From Methyloversatilis discipulorum (GTDB lineage Bacteria; Pseudomonadota; Gammaproteobacteria; Burkholderiales; Rhodocyclaceae), in assembly GCF_000527135.1 (NCBI RefSeq), contig NZ_AZUP01000001.1:3807535-3871534 (forward strand): a DNA stretch of 64,000 nt. The letters are read 5' to 3'. The notes below the pieces were generated by a model. The model did not search any database. It was not told the DNA's origin and saw only the letters and a program-made list of their open reading frames with translations. The position numbers and the translations under genes were made by a program. The stretch's first letter is position 1. The number at the start of each line of letters is the position of its first letter. Shown here piece by piece: positions 8,417 to 19,508 of the stretch.

Positions 8417-9286
8417 TCAACGCAGTTCGGAGAGCAGTCGTGCTGCGGTGCGTTCGGTTTCCCGCAGATAGGCGCTGCCGAACAGAAGGGTATGGTTCAG
8501 AAGGTGATAGAGCCGATAGAGGCCGCGTCGCGATGCGGCGCCGGCGTCCAGCGGAGCGCTCTTCTGATAGGTGGCGTACATGGAGATCGGGAAGCCGCCG
8601 AACAGTTCCGTCATCACGTAGTCCGCCTCGCGGTCTCCATAGTGGACGGCTGGATCGAACACTGCGGGCTGCCCGTCGGCCATGCCCGCATTGCCATGCC
8701 AGAGGTCGCCATGCAGCAGCGAGGCGGGCGGGCGGTATTCGAGAAAGAGCGCCGGCACGCGCTCGATGATGCCCTGGAGGTTGCGTATCAGCTCGCCGCG
8801 CACGCCTTCGGCGATCAGCCGTTCGAGCTGCGGCCGCAGACGCTTCTGCGCATAGAAGAGTGGCCAGGTCGTAGATGTGCCGTTCTCCTGACGGCTGTCG
8901 CCGAGCCAGTTGTCGCGCGGCAGGCCGTACAGCTCACCGTGTACTACGTGCAGCGCTGCCAGCGCCTTGCCGAAAGCGCGCCCGTCTTCATCGGTGGTTA
9001 CCGGTTTTAGGTCCAGCCATTCAAGTGCCAGCCAGGCGAAGTCGTCGGCCGTGCCGCTGCCGTGCACGACCGGCACACGGAAGCAGCCGGTATCGCGCAG
9101 CAGCGCCAGTCCCTCCGTCTCGGCCTCAAACACGGCTGTCCGGTCAGCCGGCAGCAGCTTGACGAACAGCGGCGCGTCGCCGGTATCGATCTTCAGTGCG
9201 CGCCGGGTGCGGCCCGGCGCGAGTTCGACGGCGCCCGTGCAGTCGGCGCCGAGGGCGGCGGCAATCCGCGTCGCGAGCACGTTCAT
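8417..9286 (-). CDS. Fructosamine kinase family protein
   Basis: 289 residues with the aminoglycoside-phosphotransferase-like fold. LFVKLLP carries the ATP-site lysine, LLHGDLWHGNAG the catalytic loop with the aspartate, and VFDPAVHYGDREAD the metal-binding DPA in place of DFG, a hallmark of the fructosamine-kinase/ketosamine-3-kinase group (YniA-like). The family phosphorylates sugar adducts on protein amines, which helps their removal; some bacterial members act on other sugars. Its ATG overlaps the stop of the preceding Ser/Thr kinase gene (ATGA), so the three kinase-fold genes form one coupled unit. Confidence 0.9.
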   Translation of the reverse strand: MNVLATRIAAALGADCTGAVELAPGRTRRALKIDTGDAPLFVKLLPADRTAVFEAETEGLALLRDTGCFRVPVVHGSGTADDFAWLALEWLDLKPVTTDEDGRAFGKALAALHVVHGELYGLPRDNWLGDSRQENGTSTTWPLFYAQKRLRPQLERLIAEGVRGELIRNLQGIIERVPALFLEYRPPASLLHGDLWHGNAGMADGQPAVFDPAVHYGDREADYVMTELFGGFPISMYATYQKSAPLDAGAASRRGLYRLYHLLNHTLLFGSAYLRETERTAARLLSELR

Positions 9287-10635
9287 TCGCCGCCGCCTCC
9301 CCAGCTGTCGGCGAGACGCATATTGGCCGACGACAGACGCGCCGCCAGCACCTGCAGGAAGGCTTCGTAGAAGCGCATGCGGCAGGTTTCCGACGCGCGG
9401 CGGATGCGTTCGCCGTCGATCGCGAACAGCAGGCTGTCGGTGTTCGCCTGCACGTCGTTGGCGCGCAGCTTGCGGTCGCGGCGGGCGATCACCGACATTT
9501 CGCCGCAGCATTCGCCGCTGGTCAGTATGTTCAGCGTGCGGCCCGACTTGCACACCGCCAGTTCGCCCTCGACCAGCACGTAGAGCCGGTCGCCCTGCTC
9601 GCCGTCCTTCATCAGCAGCGTGCCGGCGGCGACGCGCTCCTGGCGTGCGAAGTGAGCGACCTCCCACAGTTCGACGTCGCTGAATTCATTGAAGAAGGTC
9701 AGCGTGCGCAACAGCCGGAAATGCTCGGCGGCGCCTGATTCGTCCTCGCGCGGCTTGAGCCGGCGGTTGCGGAAGGCCTGCGCGAGATCGTGCGTGAACT
9801 CGGCCCAGGTCGCGTAGCGCAGCGCGATGTCCTTCTGCATCGCGCGCGCCACCACCGCGTCGAGCGCCGGCGGCAGGCCCGGGCGATGCACCGATGGCGG
9901 CGGCGGATCCACATGGATGATCTGGTACACCAGGCTGTACTTGTTGCTCGCCTGGAAAGGCAGCTCACCGGCCAGCAGCTGGTACAGCACGACGCCCAGA
10001 GAGTAGATGTCGGTCTGGTGGTTCAGCGGCATCTCGCGTACCTGCTGCGGGCTCATGTAGGCCGGCGAACCGACTCCCTCGACCTGGGTCCGCTCGTTCG
10101 CGGTGAACAGTGCGGCGCCGAAATCGGTCAGCTTCAGTTCGCCGTCGCGGGTGAGCAGGATGTTGGCGGGCTTGATATCGCGGTGCGTGATGCCCAGCTG
10201 GCACGCATAGTCGAGTGCGCGCGTGCACTTGAACATCAGTTCGACGATGCGCTCCACCGGCAGCAGACCGGGGCGCTGCACGTGCGCCTCGAGCGTGCCG
10301 CCGGCGACGTACTCCATCACGATGTAGGCCTGATCGCCGGTCACCACGGCGTCGTGGATGGCGACGATGTGCGGATGCTGCAGCTTGTCGGCCAGCGACG
10401 CTTCGTTGATCAGCAGATTGCGGTGCAGCCTGCCGCGCGCGTGGTCGTTCAGCACATCGGGGTCGATGCACTTGATCGCCACCTCGCGCTGCGCCTGCGG
10501 ATCCCATGCCAGCCAGACGGTGCTGGTGCTGCCGCGGCCGATGATGCGCCTGAGCTGGTAGCGGCCCAGCGAGCTGCCGGGTGCGGGGGCGTCGGGCGGG
10601 GTCGGCGGCGCGGGTGTCTGCATCCGCTCAGACAC
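9283..10635 (-). CDS. Ser/Thr protein kinase with C-terminal cyclic-nucleotide-binding domain (second of pair)
   Basis: 450 residues. A Hanks-type kinase domain spans about residues 25-290: GRGSTSTVWLAWD (glycine loop), VAIK (ATP lysine), HRDIKPANIL (catalytic loop) and DFGAA (metal-binding loop) are all intact. A cyclic-nucleotide-binding or Crp-like sensory domain follows at about 315-430 (LLMKDGEQGDRLYVLVEGEL, CCGEMSVIA). No membrane segment is seen, so it is cytosolic. The frame starts with GTG at 10635 inside the stop of the first kinase; an ATG at 10623 is an alternative. It is a paralogue of the upstream gene, probably by tandem duplication. Targets unknown. Confidence 0.9.
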   Translation of the reverse strand: MSERMQTPAPPTPPDAPAPGSSLGRYQLRRIIGRGSTSTVWLAWDPQAQREVAIKCIDPDVLNDHARGRLHRNLLINEASLADKLQHPHIVAIHDAVVTGDQAYIVMEYVAGGTLEAHVQRPGLLPVERIVELMFKCTRALDYACQLGITHRDIKPANILLTRDGELKLTDFGAALFTANERTQVEGVGSPAYMSPQQVREMPLNHQTDIYSLGVVLYQLLAGELPFQASNKYSLVYQIIHVDPPPPSVHRPGLPPALDAVVARAMQKDIALRYATWAEFTHDLAQAFRNRRLKPREDESGAAEHFRLLRTLTFFNEFSDVELWEVAHFARQERVAAGTLLMKDGEQGDRLYVLVEGELAVCKSGRTLNILTSGECCGEMSVIARRDRKLRANDVQANTDSLLFAIDGERIRRASETCRMRFYEAFLQVLAARLSSANMRLADSWGGGGE

Positions 10636-11929
10636 CGGTCAGGCGCTGGTTGGCCAGCGACAGCCGCTCGACCAGGATGCGCAGGAAGGCGCGGTCGAAG
10701 CGGTGGCGGCAGGCTTCCGACGCGTGTTCGAGCGCCGCGTTGGCGAGGTGGATCACCACCGCCTCGGATAGCGTGGACACGTCGGCGCCGCGGGTGCCGC
10801 GCTCCGGCGTCAGCCAGGCCATCTCGCCGACGCATTCGCCGGCCGACAGCACGTTGAGCAGCTTGCGGCCCTTGGTCACCTTCACTTCGCCTTCCGCGAC
10901 GATGAAGAAACCGTCGCCCGGGTCGCCTTCGCGCAGCAGCATCTGGCCGCCGGCCACGCGGTGCCATTCGCCCAGACGCACCACCTCCCACAGTTCGACG
11001 TCGGAAAAATCGCGGAAGAAGGCGAGCCGGCGCAGCGAATTGAATTTCTCGCTGTCGGCGATGCGGTTGCCGTGGTCGCGCTGCGCTTCGGTTCGGAAGG
11101 CCTCTGCGAGGTCGAAGGAAAAGGCGTCCCAGGTCGGGTAGCGGTCGTCCAGCGATTTCTGCAGCGCGCGCATCACGATGTCGTCCAGCACCGGCGGCAG
11201 CTCCGGCCGCAGCGCCGACGGCGGTACCGGATCGGCGTGGGTGATCTGGTACATCATGCTGAAGTTGTTGCTGCCCTGAAAAGGCAGCTGGCCGGTCAGC
11301 AACTGGTACATCACCACGCCGAGCGAAAAGATGTCGGTCTGGTGATTGAGCGGGTGTTCCTTGATCTGCTGCGGGCTCATGTAGGCCGGCGAGCCGACGC
11401 CCGACACCTGGGTTTCGGTGGCCGACACCGACATCGCGGCGCCGAAGTCGGACACCTTCACATTGGTGCCGCCGACCGCCGCGCCGTCCTCGACCCGCAT
11501 GATGTTGGCCGGCTTCAGGTCGCGGTGGATGACGCCCAGCCGCCAGGCGAAGTCGAGCGCGCGCGAGCATTTGAAGATGATTTCCAGCACGTCGCCGACC
11601 GGCAGCAGGCTGTCCGGTGAAATGTACGGTTCGAGCGTGCCGCCCGGCACGTACTCCATCACGATGTAGGCCGGATCTGCGTCGGCCACCGCGTCGTAGA
11701 TCTGCACGATGTGCGGGTGCGTGAGCTTGCCCGCGAGCGAGGCCTCGGCGACGAAGAACTTGCGCTGGTAGCGCTCGGACTTGCTGCTGCTGGCGCCGCT
11801 GTCGTCGCCGCGGGCGACGATCTTGATCGCCACGTCGCGCCGGCCGAAAGGGTCGTGCGCAAGGAAGACCTTGGATGTGGCGCCTTCGCCGAGCAGGCGC
11901 AGGATGCGGTACTTGCCGAGCAGGTCCAT
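10628..11929 (-). CDS. Ser/Thr protein kinase with C-terminal cyclic-nucleotide-binding domain (first of pair)
   Basis: 433 residues. The kinase domain covers about residues 7-280, with GEGATSKVFLAHD, VAIKIV, HRDLKPANIM, DFGAAM and GSPAYMSPQQ all matching active Hanks-type enzymes. The C-terminal 120 residues form a cyclic-nucleotide-binding-like fold (MLLREGDPGDGFFIVAEGEV, ECVGEMAWL). It shares this architecture and many phrases with the next gene, which it overlaps by eight bases. Whether the sensor domain binds cAMP, c-di-GMP or nothing cannot be told from the sequence. Expression probably starts in the 81-base gap before argH. Confidence 0.9.
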   Translation of the reverse strand: MDLLGKYRILRLLGEGATSKVFLAHDPFGRRDVAIKIVARGDDSGASSSKSERYQRKFFVAEASLAGKLTHPHIVQIYDAVADADPAYIVMEYVPGGTLEPYISPDSLLPVGDVLEIIFKCSRALDFAWRLGVIHRDLKPANIMRVEDGAAVGGTNVKVSDFGAAMSVSATETQVSGVGSPAYMSPQQIKEHPLNHQTDIFSLGVVMYQLLTGQLPFQGSNNFSMMYQITHADPVPPSALRPELPPVLDDIVMRALQKSLDDRYPTWDAFSFDLAEAFRTEAQRDHGNRIADSEKFNSLRRLAFFRDFSDVELWEVVRLGEWHRVAGGQMLLREGDPGDGFFIVAEGEVKVTKGRKLLNVLSAGECVGEMAWLTPERGTRGADVSTLSEAVVIHLANAALEHASEACRHRFDRAFLRILVERLSLANQRLTGV

Positions 11930-12010
11930 GTCAGCGCGCGGCCGCTGACAGGCGCCGCGCGGTGATATCGGTGGTCATCGTGCCTGTCGGTTTCAAGCGC
12001 ATTCCCCTGT

Positions 12011-13447
<1,437 letters not shown>

Positions 13448-13484
13448 GATGGAAAGAAGTTCGGCACGCTGCGGGAAACCGCCA

Positions 13485-13490
13485 ATTATA
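13485..13490 (-). promoter_or_regulatory. -10 box for argH
   Basis: TATAAT on the minus strand, 38 bases before the argH start. I see no good -35 hexamer at the usual distance, so activation or an extended element may be needed. Confidence 0.5.
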
Positions 13491-13549
13491 GGCCAGCGGG
13501 GCGCAAAGCCCGACGCGCCGGCCTGCGTGCGCGCGGCGCGGGGGCGGAC

Positions 13550-14548
13550 GTGAGGCCGGCGCGCGCGCCCGACTGGCGCAATCTCGGCGTGATGCTGCGC
13601 ACCGTGCTGCTGGTCAATGCGCTGGCGGCGCTGGCGCTGCTGGCGCGCAACCGCAGCTGGGATGCGCTGCCGCTCGATGCGGCGGAGATGGCGGCGCGGG
13701 TCGAGCCGGCGCTCATCCTGTCACTGCTGCTGCTCTATCTGGCCGCGCCGATGTTCGCCCGGCTCAGCGCGCGCAGCGGCTGGGCGCTGACCGGTCTGGT
13801 CGCGCTCGCCAGCGTGCTGGCAACCGCCTCGCTCGGCGGCTGGGACGTGGACGCGATGCCGTCGTGGCCGGTGCGCGAGGCGGTCTGGGCGCTGCTGGCC
13901 GCTGCCGCCGCGATGATCTATTTCACCGTGCAGGAGCGCGCGCTCGGCCCGGCCATCGCGCAGGCGCGGCTGATGGCGCTGTCAGCGCGCATCCGGCCGC
14001 ACTTCCTGTTCAACAGCCTGAACGCGGTGCTCGGCATCATGCGCGACGACCCTCGCCGGGCCGAGCGCGCGCTGGAGGAACTGTCGGACCTGTTCCGCGT
14101 GCTGATGCGCGAGAACCGTGATCTGGTCACGCTCGGTGACGAACTGGCGCTGTGTCGCCAGTACATCGCGCTGGAAACCCTGCGTCTAGGCGACCGCCTG
14201 GGCGTCCGCTGGCAGACCGAGGGCTGTCCGGCAGACGCACGGGTGCCGCCGCTGATGCTGCAGCCGCTACTGGAAAACGCCGTCTATCACGGCGTCGAGC
14301 CGCTGGCCGGCAACGGCGAGGTCAGGGTGAGCGTGCAGCGCGCCGGTGGCGACGTCGTGGTCGAGATCGACAATCCGGCGCCGCCGCGCGACGGCACGAC
14401 CGGCCACGGCAGCGGTAACCGGATGGCGCTGGACAATATCCGCGAGCGGCTGATGCTCTTCTTCGACCTGGAAGCGCAGCTGGAGGCGGGCGAGCAGGAC
14501 GGGCTGTACCGCGTGCGCATCCGCTTTCCATACCGGGTGGGGGGCTGA
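13550..14548 (+). CDS. algZ: AlgZ/FimS-type sensor histidine kinase (LytS-like)
   Basis: 332 residues with about four N-terminal membrane helices (residues 15-140) and a LytS-type kinase region: [18 protein letters not shown] holds the phospho-accepting histidine and [13 protein letters not shown] the N-box. Partner of the LytTR regulator that starts three bases after its stop. In Pseudomonas, AlgZ-AlgR control alginate, type IV pili and other surface traits; the target set here is unknown. The frame is open well upstream, but a GTG at 13550 gives the start [16 protein letters not shown], which resembles AlgZ proteins. The gene is divergent from argH, as in Pseudomonas. Confidence 0.85.
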   Translation: MRPARAPDWRNLGVMLRTVLLVNALAALALLARNRSWDALPLDAAEMAARVEPALILSLLLLYLAAPMFARLSARSGWALTGLVALASVLATASLGGWDVDAMPSWPVREAVWALLAAAAAMIYFTVQERALGPAIAQARLMALSARIRPHFLFNSLNAVLGIMRDDPRRAERALEELSDLFRVLMRENRDLVTLGDELALCRQYIALETLRLGDRLGVRWQTEGCPADARVPPLMLQPLLENAVYHGVEPLAGNGEVRVSVQRAGGDVVVEIDNPAPPRDGTTGHGSGNRMALDNIRERLMLFFDLEAQLEAGEQDGLYRVRIRFPYRVGG

Positions 14549-14550
14549 GC

Positions 14551-15309
14551 ATGCTGCGCGTGTTCATCGCCGACGACGAAGCCCCGGCCCGCCTGCGCCT
14601 GCGCGCGCTGCTGTCCGACATCGCGGACGAACTGCCGAACCGGGTGGTCGGCGAGGCGGCGAACGGACAGGAGGCGCTGGAACGTCTGTCCGCGCTGGCG
14701 GCCGACGATCAGGCCGACGTTGCGTTGGTCGACATCCGCATGCCCGGCATGGATGGCGTCGAACTTGCGACGCGGCTGGCGGCGCTGCCGCGGCCGCCGG
14801 TACTCGTGTTCTGCACCGCCTACGACCAGTATGCGGTGCGCGCCTTCGAACTGCAGGCGGTCGACTACCTGATGAAGCCGGTGCGCGCGAACCGGCTGCT
14901 CGACGCGCTGCGCCGGGTACCCGAGCGACGGGTGCAGCCGGCAGAGGCCGGGCGCACCCAGCTGTCGTGCAGCGAACGCGGCCGCATCCTGTTGCTGCCC
15001 GTGGCCGACATCCTCTACCTGCGTGCCGAGCTCAAATACGTGACCGCGCGTACCGCCGCCCGCGAATACCTGCTGGAAGAAGCGCTCGCCGCACTGGAAC
15101 AGGAATTCGCCCGGCGCTTCGTGCGCATCCACCGCAACTGTCTGGTTGCGCGCGACGCCGTGATCGGCTTCGAGCACGTGCGCGACGGCGCCGAAGGGCA
15201 CTGGGCGGTCGTGCTGAAGGGGCTGGATGAACGCCTGCCAGTGAGCCGGCGGCAGTGGGCGCAGGTCAGGGCGGAGTTTGCCGACATCCGGGGGACGGAG
15301 CGGGGCTGA
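14551..15309 (+). CDS. algR: AlgR-type LytTR response regulator
   Basis: 252 residues. The receiver domain has the acidic pair in IADDEAPAR, the phospho-acceptor aspartate in VALVDIRMPGMDGVEL and the lysine in YLMKPVRANRLL. A LytTR DNA-binding domain fills the last 110 residues (ILLLPVADILYLRAELKYVT, RFVRIHRNCLVARDAV). LytTR regulators bind direct repeats in promoter DNA. Two bases separate it from the kinase stop. It is convergent with ppc, with a cluster of palindromic repeats between. Confidence 0.92.
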   Translation: MLRVFIADDEAPARLRLRALLSDIADELPNRVVGEAANGQEALERLSALAADDQADVALVDIRMPGMDGVELATRLAALPRPPVLVFCTAYDQYAVRAFELQAVDYLMKPVRANRLLDALRRVPERRVQPAEAGRTQLSCSERGRILLLPVADILYLRAELKYVTARTAAREYLLEEALAALEQEFARRFVRIHRNCLVARDAVIGFEHVRDGAEGHWAVVLKGLDERLPVSRRQWAQVRAEFADIRGTERG

Positions 15310-15325
15310 CGACGGCGGGTAAGCT

Positions 15326-15378
15326 CCGACTCATTCGGTAAGCGCCGAGCGGTGCTCGGCGAAACCCTCACCTCATCA
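15326..15378. repeat. 53-base repeat, copy A, in the algR-ppc gap
   Basis: This stretch is identical to 15468-15520 except for one base (GGTAAGC against GGTGAGC). It contains the stem GCCGAGC-GGT-GCTCGGC and ends in CCCTCACCTCATCA. Same orientation as copy B. Confidence 0.9.
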
Positions 15379-15383
15379 TCGAC

Positions 15384-15434
15384 GGTCGGCCCTGCATGGC
15401 CGACCGGTTCGATGGGCGGCGAGCAGTGCTCGCC
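15384..15434. repeat. Two palindromes between the 53-base repeats
   Basis: GGTCGGCC-CTGCAT-GGCCGACC (15384-15405) is a perfect 8-base stem; GGCGAGC-AGT-GCTCGCC (15418-15434) is a perfect 7-base stem of the same design as the hairpin inside the 53-base repeats. Confidence 0.85.
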
Positions 15435-15451
15435 GAAACAGAAGCTATGGA

Positions 15452-15520
15452 AGTCGGCCCTGCATGGCCGACTCATTCGGTGAGCGCCGAGCGGTGCTCG
15501 GCGAAACCCTCACCTCATCA
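15452..15520. repeat. Palindrome plus 53-base repeat, copy B
   Basis: AGTCGGCC-CTGCAT-GGCCGACT (15452-15473) repeats the stem at 15384 with matched end changes, then runs into copy B (15468-15520). The alternation of two stem types makes a REP/BIME-like cluster that probably also ends transcription of both convergent genes. The last three bases overlap the ppc stop. Confidence 0.85.
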
Positions 15521-18307
15521 CCCACTGTTTCTCAGCGCGGCCGCGACGCCGTTGATGGTCAGGTGGATCGACCGGCGCGTGCGTTCGTGGCGGTTGCCGG
15601 CGCGGAAGCGGCGCAGCAGTTCGACCTGCAGGTGGTTCAGCGGCTCGATGTAGGGGAAGCGGTTGCGGATCGAGCGCGCGAGCAGCGGGTTGGTCGACAG
15701 CAGTTCCTGCGCGCCGGTGATCTGGCGTACGGCGTCCAGCGTGGCCTGCCATTCGGCGCGGATGCGCGTGAAGATGGCGGTGCGCAGCGCCTCGTCCTCG
15801 ACCAGTTCGGCGTAACGGCTGGCGATGGCGATGTCGGTTTTCGACAGCACCATGTCCATGTTGGAAATGAGTGTGGCGAAGAAGGGCCATTCGTTCACCA
15901 TGGCCTGCAACCGCGCCATGCCGTCGGCGTGCTGGGCGCGGTAGGCGTTCACCGCCGAGCCGAAGCCGTACCAGCCGGGCAGCATGAGCCGGCACTGTGA
16001 CCACGAGAACACCCAGGGGATGGCACGCAGGTCCTCGATCTTCTGTCCTTTCTTGCGCGAGGCAGGGCGCGAGCCGATGTTCAGCTCGGCGATTTCGGTG
16101 ATGACGGTCGATTCCCAGAAGTACTTCTCGAAACCCGGCGTTTCATAGACGAGGTTGCGGTAGGCCTTGAAGGCATGCCCCGACAGCTCTTCCATCGCGT
16201 CGGTGAACTCCGGCGGCGCGGCGGCCTCGCGCTTGCCCAGCAGCGTCGCTTCGAAGGTGGCCGCGGCCAGCACTTCGAGGTTGCGCCGGCCGACATCCGG
16301 GTTGGAGTACTTGGAGGCGATCACCTCACCCTGTTCGGTGATGCGGATCTGTCCCTGCACGGCACCGCCCGGCTGCGCCAGGATGGCCTGGTAGCTCGGG
16401 CCGCCACCGCGGCCGACCGAACCGCCGCGGCCGTGGAACAGGCGCAGCCGCACGCCGTGGCGCTTGAACACCTGCACCAGCTTGGTTTCGGCCTTGTACA
16501 GTTCCCAACCGGAGGTGAGGAAGCCGCCGTCCTTGTTCGAATCCGAATAGCCCAGCATCACCTCCTGCGCCTCGCCGCGCGCGTCCAGCAGCACGCGCCA
16601 GATCGGAATCGTGAACAGCCGGTCCATGATGCGCGGGGCGTTGCGCAGGTCGCCGATCGTTTCGAACAGCGGGATGATATTCATCGCCGCCTGCCGCTCA
16701 TGCACATTGAGCAGACCGACTTCCTTCAGGATGAGGGCGACTTCCAGCATGTCGGACACGCCGTCGGTCTTCGAGATGATGTAGTTCGGCAGCGCGGCCT
16801 CGCCATACAGCTTGTGCATCTCGGCGGCTGTGCGCGCGATCGCCAGCTCGCCCTCTGTTTCGGCCGAGAACTGCATGAAGGGCGCGGTCAGCGGGCGCGG
16901 CGTGCCCAGTTCGTTGATCAGCACCTCGATACGCTGCTCCTCGCGCAGTTCGAGGTAGTTGCCGCAGACGTGGGCGTTGGCCAGCAGTTCGGCGATCACG
17001 CGCTCGTGCACGTCGGAGTTCTGCCGCAGGTCGAGTGCCGCCAGGTGGAAGCCGAACACGCGCGCGGCGTGGCGCAGCCGGCGCAGGCGGCCGCGCGCGA
17101 TCAGCGCCGACTTGTGACTGACCAGAGAGTCGTGGATCACGTCGAGGTCGCGCACGAACTCCTCGGCGTTGCTGTAGGGGTCGGCGTCACCGACCGCCTT
17201 CCACAGCGCCTCGTGCTGGTCCAGCGTGCGCGCGGTGACCGCGAGGCGTGCGTAGATGCCGGCCAGCGCGCGGCGGTACAGCTCGTCCTCGCGGTGCGGC
17301 GACTTGTCCGGCGCGGTGGCGGCCAGTACGCGCAGTTCGTCGCTGACGTTGTTGAGCAGCGTGGTCGGCGACAGGTCGGTGTCGAGGATGTGTACCTGGG
17401 TAAGGTAGTAATCGAGCGCTTTGGACGACTGCACGCGCAGCGTCGCGCGCAGCACGTCGGCGGTGACGAAGGGGTTGCCATCGCGGTCGCCGCCGATCCA
17501 TGAACCCATGCGCAGGAAGTTGCCGATTTCGCGCCGGTGTTCCGGAAACGCCGCTTCGAGCTGATCCTCGACCGAGTTGTAGACGCGCGGCAGTTCGCGC
17601 AGGAAGGTGTAGTCGTAGAAGGACAGGCCGTTGATCACCTCGTCGGCGACCGACAGTCGGGTGCGCCGCAGCATGCGCGTCTGCCACAGCGAGGTGATGG
17701 TCCGGCGCACCGCCTCGTCGCGCTCTTCCAGTTCTTCCGGCGTCAGCCGCATGCGGTCGCGCTCGTCGATCAGGCGGGCGATCTTCATTTCCTGGCTGAG
17801 GATGCTCTTGCGCTGCACCTCGGTCGGGTGCGCGGTCAGCACCGGCACCACCAGCCCGTCGCGGAAGAAGGCGAGGATTTCGTCGGCCGGTACCTGCGCG
17901 TCGAGCGCCTTCTGCAGTGCGTTGGCCAGCGTGCCCGGGCGCGGCGGATCGCCGGCGATGGCGTGAGCGCGGGCGCGGCGGATGTGGTGCTGGTCTTCGG
18001 CGATATTGGCCAGATGCAGGAAGTAGCTGAAGGCGCGCACGACGATGATGGAATCGTCGTCCGACAGGCCGTTCAGCAGCTTGGCCAGTTCGGCGCGCGC
18101 GTCGAGGTCGTCGTCGCGGCGGAAGCGCACGCACAGCTGGCGAACGTTCTCGATCAGTTCGAACATGCGGCTGCCTTCCTGCTCGCGCACCACGTCGCCC
18201 AGCATGCGGCCGAGCAGGCGGATGTCGTCGAACAGCGGCTGGTCCTTGTCGTGCGTGGCGCGATCGTGCACCGCAACCGGCGTCTGGGCCTGTTGATTCA
18301 CTGGCAA
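15518..18307 (-). CDS. ppc: Phosphoenolpyruvate carboxylase
   Basis: 929 residues, full length. It carboxylates phosphoenolpyruvate to oxaloacetate to refill the citric acid cycle (and feeds the serine cycle in methylotrophs). Family signatures are present: [13 protein letters not shown] with the catalytic histidine, [40 protein letters not shown], and an end NSG close to the usual NTG. It lies between algR and hemC, where Pseudomonas has algR directly followed by hemC, so it looks inserted into a conserved neighbourhood. Confidence 0.98.
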   Translation of the reverse strand: MPVNQQAQTPVAVHDRATHDKDQPLFDDIRLLGRMLGDVVREQEGSRMFELIENVRQLCVRFRRDDDLDARAELAKLLNGLSDDDSIIVVRAFSYFLHLANIAEDQHHIRRARAHAIAGDPPRPGTLANALQKALDAQVPADEILAFFRDGLVVPVLTAHPTEVQRKSILSQEMKIARLIDERDRMRLTPEELEERDEAVRRTITSLWQTRMLRRTRLSVADEVINGLSFYDYTFLRELPRVYNSVEDQLEAAFPEHRREIGNFLRMGSWIGGDRDGNPFVTADVLRATLRVQSSKALDYYLTQVHILDTDLSPTTLLNNVSDELRVLAATAPDKSPHREDELYRRALAGIYARLAVTARTLDQHEALWKAVGDADPYSNAEEFVRDLDVIHDSLVSHKSALIARGRLRRLRHAARVFGFHLAALDLRQNSDVHERVIAELLANAHVCGNYLELREEQRIEVLINELGTPRPLTAPFMQFSAETEGELAIARTAAEMHKLYGEAALPNYIISKTDGVSDMLEVALILKEVGLLNVHERQAAMNIIPLFETIGDLRNAPRIMDRLFTIPIWRVLLDARGEAQEVMLGYSDSNKDGGFLTSGWELYKAETKLVQVFKRHGVRLRLFHGRGGSVGRGGGPSYQAILAQPGGAVQGQIRITEQGEVIASKYSNPDVGRRNLEVLAAATFEATLLGKREAAAPPEFTDAMEELSGHAFKAYRNLVYETPGFEKYFWESTVITEIAELNIGSRPASRKKGQKIEDLRAIPWVFSWSQCRLMLPGWYGFGSAVNAYRAQHADGMARLQAMVNEWPFFATLISNMDMVLSKTDIAIASRYAELVEDEALRTAIFTRIRAEWQATLDAVRQITGAQELLSTNPLLARSIRNRFPYIEPLNHLQVELLRRFRAGNRHERTRRSIHLTINGVAAALRNSG

Positions 18308-18401
18308 TCCTTCCTCGAAGAGGGTCCTGAATGAGTGTCTGATTCATGCGCGCCGCCGGCCTGCTCTGGCTGAGGCGATGCGATGTTCCATCCGGGGCTG
18401 C

Positions 18402-18407
18402 TAGAAT
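18402..18407 (+). promoter_or_regulatory. Possible -10 box TAGAAT for the hemC operon
   Basis: TAGAAT in the context GCTAGAATTCGGG, 90 bases before hemC. The same hexamer recurs before four other operons in the window. No clear -35 box. Confidence 0.35.
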
Positions 18408-18497
18408 TCGGGCCGATTCGCGCGCTGCCTGTAGGCACTCGCTCACGCCGGCGCGCGGTGTGTTCACCTAACTGATCACCACACGCCTATTTTCCAT

Positions 18498-19508
18498 ATG
18501 GATCATCCGGCCGGCCCGGCGGACCTCATTGCGGCGGATCGCGCGCAGTCGGTACCGCAGCAGGAAACCCAAGCTTACCCGAAGCCCGGGCGCATCGTGA
18601 TCGCATCGCGCGAGTCGCGTCTCGCCATGTGGCAGGCGGAACACGTGCGTGACAGACTGTCATCGCTGTACCCGGGTACGACCGTCGACATCCTCGGCAT
18701 GACCACGCGCGGCGACCAGATTCTCGATCGCCCGCTGGCCAAGGTCGGCGGCAAGGGTCTGTTCGTCAAGGAACTGGAAACCGCCCTGCTCGAAGGCCGT
18801 GCCGATCTGGCCGTGCATTCGATGAAGGACGTGCCGATGACGCTGGCCGACGAGTTCGCGCTGGTCGCCACGCTGGAGCGCGAGGTTCCGCAGGACGCCT
18901 TCGTGTCGTCGCGCTACGCGACCCTCGACGAACTGCCGCCGGGTGCCGTGGTCGGCACCTCCAGCCTGCGGCGCGAGTCGCAGTTGCGCGCGAACTTCCC
19001 CTATCTCGCGGTGAGCAGCCTGCGCGGCAATCTGGATACCCGTCTGCGCAAGCTCGACGAGGGCCAGTACGACGCGATCATTCTCGCCGCGGCCGGCCTC
19101 AAGCGGCTCGGTCTGGGCGACCGCATCCGTTCGCTGCTGCCGGTTGAACTGTCGCTGCCGGCAGCCGGTCAGGGCGCGCTCGGCATCGAGGCGCTGTCGT
19201 CGCGGCCGGAAGTGGCGGCCTGGCTGGCGCCGCTGGTGTGCGGCACCAGCGAAGCCTGCGTACGTGCCGAACGTTCGGTGTCGCGCGCGCTGGCCGGCTC
19301 CTGCGAAGTGCCGCTGGCCGCCTACTGCGTGCTCGACGGTGGCGCGCTGTGGCTGCGCGCGCGCGTCGCGATGCCGGACGGCTCGCGTATCGCGATGGCC
19401 GAGGCGCGCGGCAATATCGCGCAGCCGGACGAACTGGCTGCCGTCTGTGTCGAGGCCCTGCTGGCGGACGGCGCACAGGCCATCCTCGACGATCTGGCCG
19501 GACGATGA
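18498..19508 (+). CDS. hemC: Hydroxymethylbilane synthase (porphobilinogen deaminase)
   Basis: 336 residues; joins four porphobilinogens into hydroxymethylbilane in haem synthesis. Motifs: [42 protein letters not shown] and [10 protein letters not shown], where the cysteine carries the dipyrromethane cofactor. The ATG at 18498 gives about 30 residues before the usual family start ([14 protein letters not shown]) and has no clear ribosome-binding site, so the N-terminus is unsure. The stop overlaps the hemD ATG. Confidence 0.96.
   Translation: MDHPAGPADLIAADRAQSVPQQETQAYPKPGRIVIASRESRLAMWQAEHVRDRLSSLYPGTTVDILGMTTRGDQILDRPLAKVGGKGLFVKELETALLEGRADLAVHSMKDVPMTLADEFALVATLEREVPQDAFVSSRYATLDELPPGAVVGTSSLRRESQLRANFPYLAVSSLRGNLDTRLRKLDEGQYDAIILAAAGLKRLGLGDRIRSLLPVELSLPAAGQGALGIEALSSRPEVAAWLAPLVCGTSEACVRAERSVSRALAGSCEVPLAAYCVLDGGALWLRARVAMPDGSRIAMAEARGNIAQPDELAAVCVEALLADGAQAILDDLAGR

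Noticed and set aside
9287..9667. Upstream extension of the fructosamine-kinase-family gene
   Set aside because: It would overlap the kinase gene in another frame and gives an arginine-rich low-complexity leader; the ATG at 9286 gives a normal start.
16175..17503. Long open frame of 442 codons on the plus strand
   Set aside because: It lies wholly opposite ppc, has no recognisable domain, and follows from the high-GC third-position bias of the real gene.
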